Positions 6,882 through 8,376 of a stretch of DNA of 8,376 bases are shown one piece after another (the stretch's first letter is position 1; each line of letters begins with the position of its first letter). The notes under the pieces were generated by a model that saw only the letters and a program-made list of their open reading frames with translations, made no database searches and was not told the DNA's origin. The position numbers and the translations under genes were made by a program. Location: the NCBI GenBank assembly GCA_023267775.1, contig JAHFMQ010000035.1:1-8376 (forward strand), read 5' to 3'. Origin of the DNA: Candidatus Kaiserbacteria bacterium. Lineage in GTDB: Bacteria > Patescibacteriota > Minisyncoccia > Phycocordibacterales > Phycocordibacteraceae.

Positions 6882-8108
6882 ATGGCGACTTCTAAAAAAA
6901 AGAAAAAGATCACAAAAAAGAAAACTTCCACAAAAAAGCGCGCACGAAAGTCGGTAGGTAAGCATGCGTCCTCCGGAAGAAAGTCATCGCGTGCAAAGAA
7001 GATTTTGCGCACCGCCGCGCGTTCGTCGAAAGCAAAGGCAGACTCGCAGAAAGTACTCTCAGCAGAACAACTTATTGAGAAAGGCAAAGATCGCGGGTAC
7101 GTCACCTACAGTGAAATCTTAAAATCATTTCCAAATGTTGAAGAAGACGTTTCATTCCTCGAATCGCTCTACGAGCGCTTCGCTACTGCGGGCGTGGATG
7201 TGCTTGAGGGCGGCATGCTCGAAGATGCCGCAGACGAATATCTCGCAACGCGTAATATCAAAGACCGTCATTCAACTGGTTATGATTCAATTCAAATTTA
7301 TCTGCGCGAAATCGGTCAGTACCCGCTCTTAACTGCCGCCGAAGAGCGCCAGCTTGCTCAGCGCATTGAAAAAGGTGACGCAGAAGCTCGCAATATCCTC
7401 GCGCGCAGCAACCTCCGTCTCGTGGTTTCTATTGCAAAGAAATACGTCGGACGCAGTCCCGATCTCACACTTCTCGACCTTATTCAGGAGGGAAACCTCG
7501 GTCTCTTCCGTGCCGTCGATAAGTTTGATTGGAAAAAGGGATTCAAGTTCTCGACCTATGCGACGTGGTGGATTCGCCAGGCAATTACCCGTGCGCTTGC
7601 TGATCAGTCCCGCACCATTCGTATTCCGGTTCACATGGTGGAGACCATCGCCAAATACAAGCAAGTTTCGCGCCGTCTTGCCCAGGTGCTCGGACGTGAC
7701 CCTCACGAGGAAGAAATCGCCGTCGAAATGGGTGTCGAACCAGAAAAAATTTATCAAATAGAAAAGATTAATCAGGATACGCTTTCTCTCGAAAATCCTA
7801 TTGGATCTGATGACGATGAAAAGTCCACGCTTGGAGACTTTATTCCTGACGACAAAATTCCTTCCCCGGTGCAGGAATCTTCGGAGCGTATTCTTTCTGA
7901 GCAAGTTCGCACTATTTTGAACGATCTCTCGCCGAAAGAGCGCAAAATTCTTGAAATGCGCCACGGTCTTATGGACGGCATCTATCACACCCTTGAAGAA
8001 GTGGGGAGGGAATTTGGCGTCACACGCGAACGTATTCGTCAGATCGAAGCAAAAGCACTTGAGAAAATTCGTACACACGAAAGTGCTCGGCATTTGAAGT
8101 CGTATTAA
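6882..8108 (+). CDS. rpoD: Primary sigma factor of RNA polymerase (sigma-70 family)
   Basis: Housekeeping sigma factor, 408 residues, which recruits core RNA polymerase to -35/-10 promoters. Order: a very basic N-terminal tail (1-50: 16 Lys, 6 Arg, no acidic residue); a region 1.1-like helical segment (about 60-110); region 1.2 (DSIQIYLREIGQYPLL, 135-150); region 2 with ARSNLRLVVSIAKKYVG (174-190) and the DNA-melting and -10 recognition helix FSTYATWWIRQAITRALADQ (223-242); region 3.0-3.1 (243-297); the acidic sigma finger (about 300-325, IGSDDDEKSTLGDFIPDD); and region 4.2 with the -35-binding helix-turn-helix TLEEVGREFGVTRERIRQ (370-387). The short non-conserved region marks a compact primary sigma, not an alternative one. 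The ATG at 6882 is the only plausible start near the dnaG stop; it has no Shine-Dalgarno (TTATTTTATTTCCCCGT precedes it). Lys codons at the 5' end form A-runs, including A8 at 6894-6901. A terminator follows. Confidence 0.97.
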   Translation: MATSKKKKKITKKKTSTKKRARKSVGKHASSGRKSSRAKKILRTAARSSKAKADSQKVLSAEQLIEKGKDRGYVTYSEILKSFPNVEEDVSFLESLYERFATAGVDVLEGGMLEDAADEYLATRNIKDRHSTGYDSIQIYLREIGQYPLLTAAEERQLAQRIEKGDAEARNILARSNLRLVVSIAKKYVGRSPDLTLLDLIQEGNLGLFRAVDKFDWKKGFKFSTYATWWIRQAITRALADQSRTIRIPVHMVETIAKYKQVSRRLAQVLGRDPHEEEIAVEMGVEPEKIYQIEKINQDTLSLENPIGSDDDEKSTLGDFIPDDKIPSPVQESSERILSEQVRTILNDLSPKERKILEMRHGLMDGIYHTLEEVGREFGVTRERIRQIEAKALEKIRTHESARHLKSY

Positions 8109-8118
8109 AAAGAGACCG

Positions 8119-8162
8119 AAAAAACAAAGAGTCCCAAGCGATTTCGCAAGGGACTCTTTTTT
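8119..8162. terminator. Bidirectional intrinsic terminator between rpoD and the 43-aa gene
   Basis: AAAGAGTCCC (8126-8135) pairs perfectly with GGGACTCTTT (8150-8159). Inside, GCG (8138-8140) can pair with CGC (8145-8147) beyond a symmetric AA/AA internal loop. On the plus strand the stem ends in six T (8157-8162), terminating dnaG-rpoD. On the minus strand it is followed by TTTGTTTTTT (8128-8119), terminating the small convergent gene whose stop ends at 8170. Both directions have a good U-tract. Confidence 0.93.
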
Positions 8163-8169
8163 GCTGGAT

Positions 8170-8301
8170 TCAATGGTGAGGAGTGCGGTGCTGATCACTC
8201 ATAGAGTGACTCAGTACTGCACCGAACAAACAGAATAGTCCAGCAATAAAGACTATTGCAAACACGAGGACACTACCCGGAACGGTAAATATTTTTCTCA
8301 C
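8170..8301 (-). CDS. Single-helix membrane microprotein, function unknown (43 aa, GTG start)
   Basis: This small gene falls below usual length cut-offs. Reading the minus strand from GTG at 8301 to TGA at 8170 gives a 43-residue product: a short basic N-terminus (MRKIFTVPG), one strongly hydrophobic segment (about 10-30, VLVFAIVFIAGLF and on, with a single Cys at 24), and a polar His-rich tail (SHSMSDQHRTPHH). The positive-inside rule suggests N-terminus in and tail outside, but this is inference. There is no lipobox or convincing signal-peptidase site, so it is more likely a membrane anchor than a secreted peptide. Evidence that it is real: AAAGGAGGT sits four bases before the GTG, the frame is clean, and a terminator hairpin begins eight bases after the stop. 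It is convergent with rpoD. No family is recognised. Confidence 0.78.
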   Translation of the reverse strand: MRKIFTVPGSVLVFAIVFIAGLFCLFGAVLSHSMSDQHRTPHH

Positions 8302-8305
8302 AAAG

Positions 8306-8314
8306 ACCTCCTTT
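8306..8314 (-). promoter_or_regulatory. Perfect Shine-Dalgarno of the 43-aa gene
   Basis: On the minus strand this reads AAAGGAGGT, a nine-base match to the anti-Shine-Dalgarno sequence, with four bases (CTTT) before the GTG at 8301. It is the main reason for accepting a GTG start and such a short reading frame. Confidence 0.85.
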
Positions 8315-8335
8315 GATTAATTGAGATGTTCGGGG

Positions 8336-8349
8336 TGCCCACGTGGGCA
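8336..8349. repeat. Perfect 14-bp palindrome upstream of the 43-aa gene
   Basis: TGCCCACGTGGGCA is its own reverse complement, with the centre CACGTG. It lies 35 bases upstream of the GTG at 8301, where a promoter or operator would be expected. No T-run follows it on either strand, so it is not an intrinsic terminator; as RNA it could form only a five-bp stem with an ACGU loop. The dyad symmetry fits a dimeric DNA-binding protein site, but no regulator is visible in the window. I could not define a convincing promoter around it: TTGCCC on the minus strand is a possible -35, but no good -10 follows at the right distance. Nothing else is recognisable in 8315-8376. Confidence 0.5.
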
Positions 8350-8376
8350 AATTGTTGTCGTAAAGAACCACTACCG

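Noticed and set aside
7329..8198. Long antisense frame (289 codons) opposite rpoD
   Set aside because: It starts at a GTG without any ribosome binding site inside the 43-aa gene region, crosses the terminator hairpin, and mirrors the codon bias of rpoD. The translation has no recognisable domain and reads as shadow composition (Phe- and Arg-rich).
8315..8376. tRNA or other structured RNA at the right edge
   Set aside because: Apart from the 14-bp palindrome I found no cloverleaf, no TTCGA-type T-loop and no CCA end on either strand.

Overview
The window looks like a bacterial chromosome segment carrying core information-processing genes. By protein character it probably comes from a Candidate Phyla Radiation (Patescibacteria) organism, most likely Parcubacteria-like. 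The grounds are a compact RNA polymerase without the large proteobacterial insertions, dnaG directly followed by rpoD, very short gaps inside operons, no Shine-Dalgarno sequence before the large genes, and a lysine-rich primary sigma N-terminus. This placement is inference from recall (moderate confidence) and needs a tree. The genetic code looks standard: TGA ends dnaG and one small gene, and no large gene has an in-frame TGA.

Layout. (1) 1-1009: the 3' part of rpoB (RNA polymerase beta), cut by the left edge. (2) 1033-4755: complete rpoC (beta'), 23 bp after rpoB on the same strand, ending in tandem TAA stops. (3) 4774-4807: a strong hairpin-plus-T-tract terminator that ends rpoBC and lies directly against the stop codon of a convergent gene. 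(4) 4808-5065, minus strand: an 85-residue two-helix membrane protein with a near-perfect Shine-Dalgarno. (5) 5066-5167: a divergent intergenic region in which the two best promoter candidates face away from each other and share one -35 segment. (6) 5168-6859: dnaG (primase), whose likely promoter puts the transcript start at or one base before the ATG, so the mRNA may be leaderless. (7) 6882-8108: rpoD (primary sigma factor), 22 bp after dnaG and probably co-transcribed. (8) 8119-8162: a bidirectional terminator. (9) 8170-8301, minus strand: a 43-residue single-helix membrane microprotein with a GTG start and a perfect Shine-Dalgarno. (10) 8302-8376: its upstream region, with a perfect 14-bp palindrome.

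How it works together. RpoB and RpoC form the catalytic core of RNA polymerase and RpoD directs that core to promoters. DnaG makes RNA primers for replication, so the dnaG-rpoD pair is a reduced macromolecular synthesis operon with no rpsU in front of it. Each of the two operons that end in this window ends head-on against a small membrane-protein gene and shares a terminator hairpin with it. The most interesting points are the contrast in translation signals (strong Shine-Dalgarno only on the small membrane genes, none on rpoC, dnaG or rpoD), the overlapping divergent promoters, the two unrecognised microproteins, and the sigma factor's basic tail, encoded by three copies of a slippery A AAA AAG heptamer.
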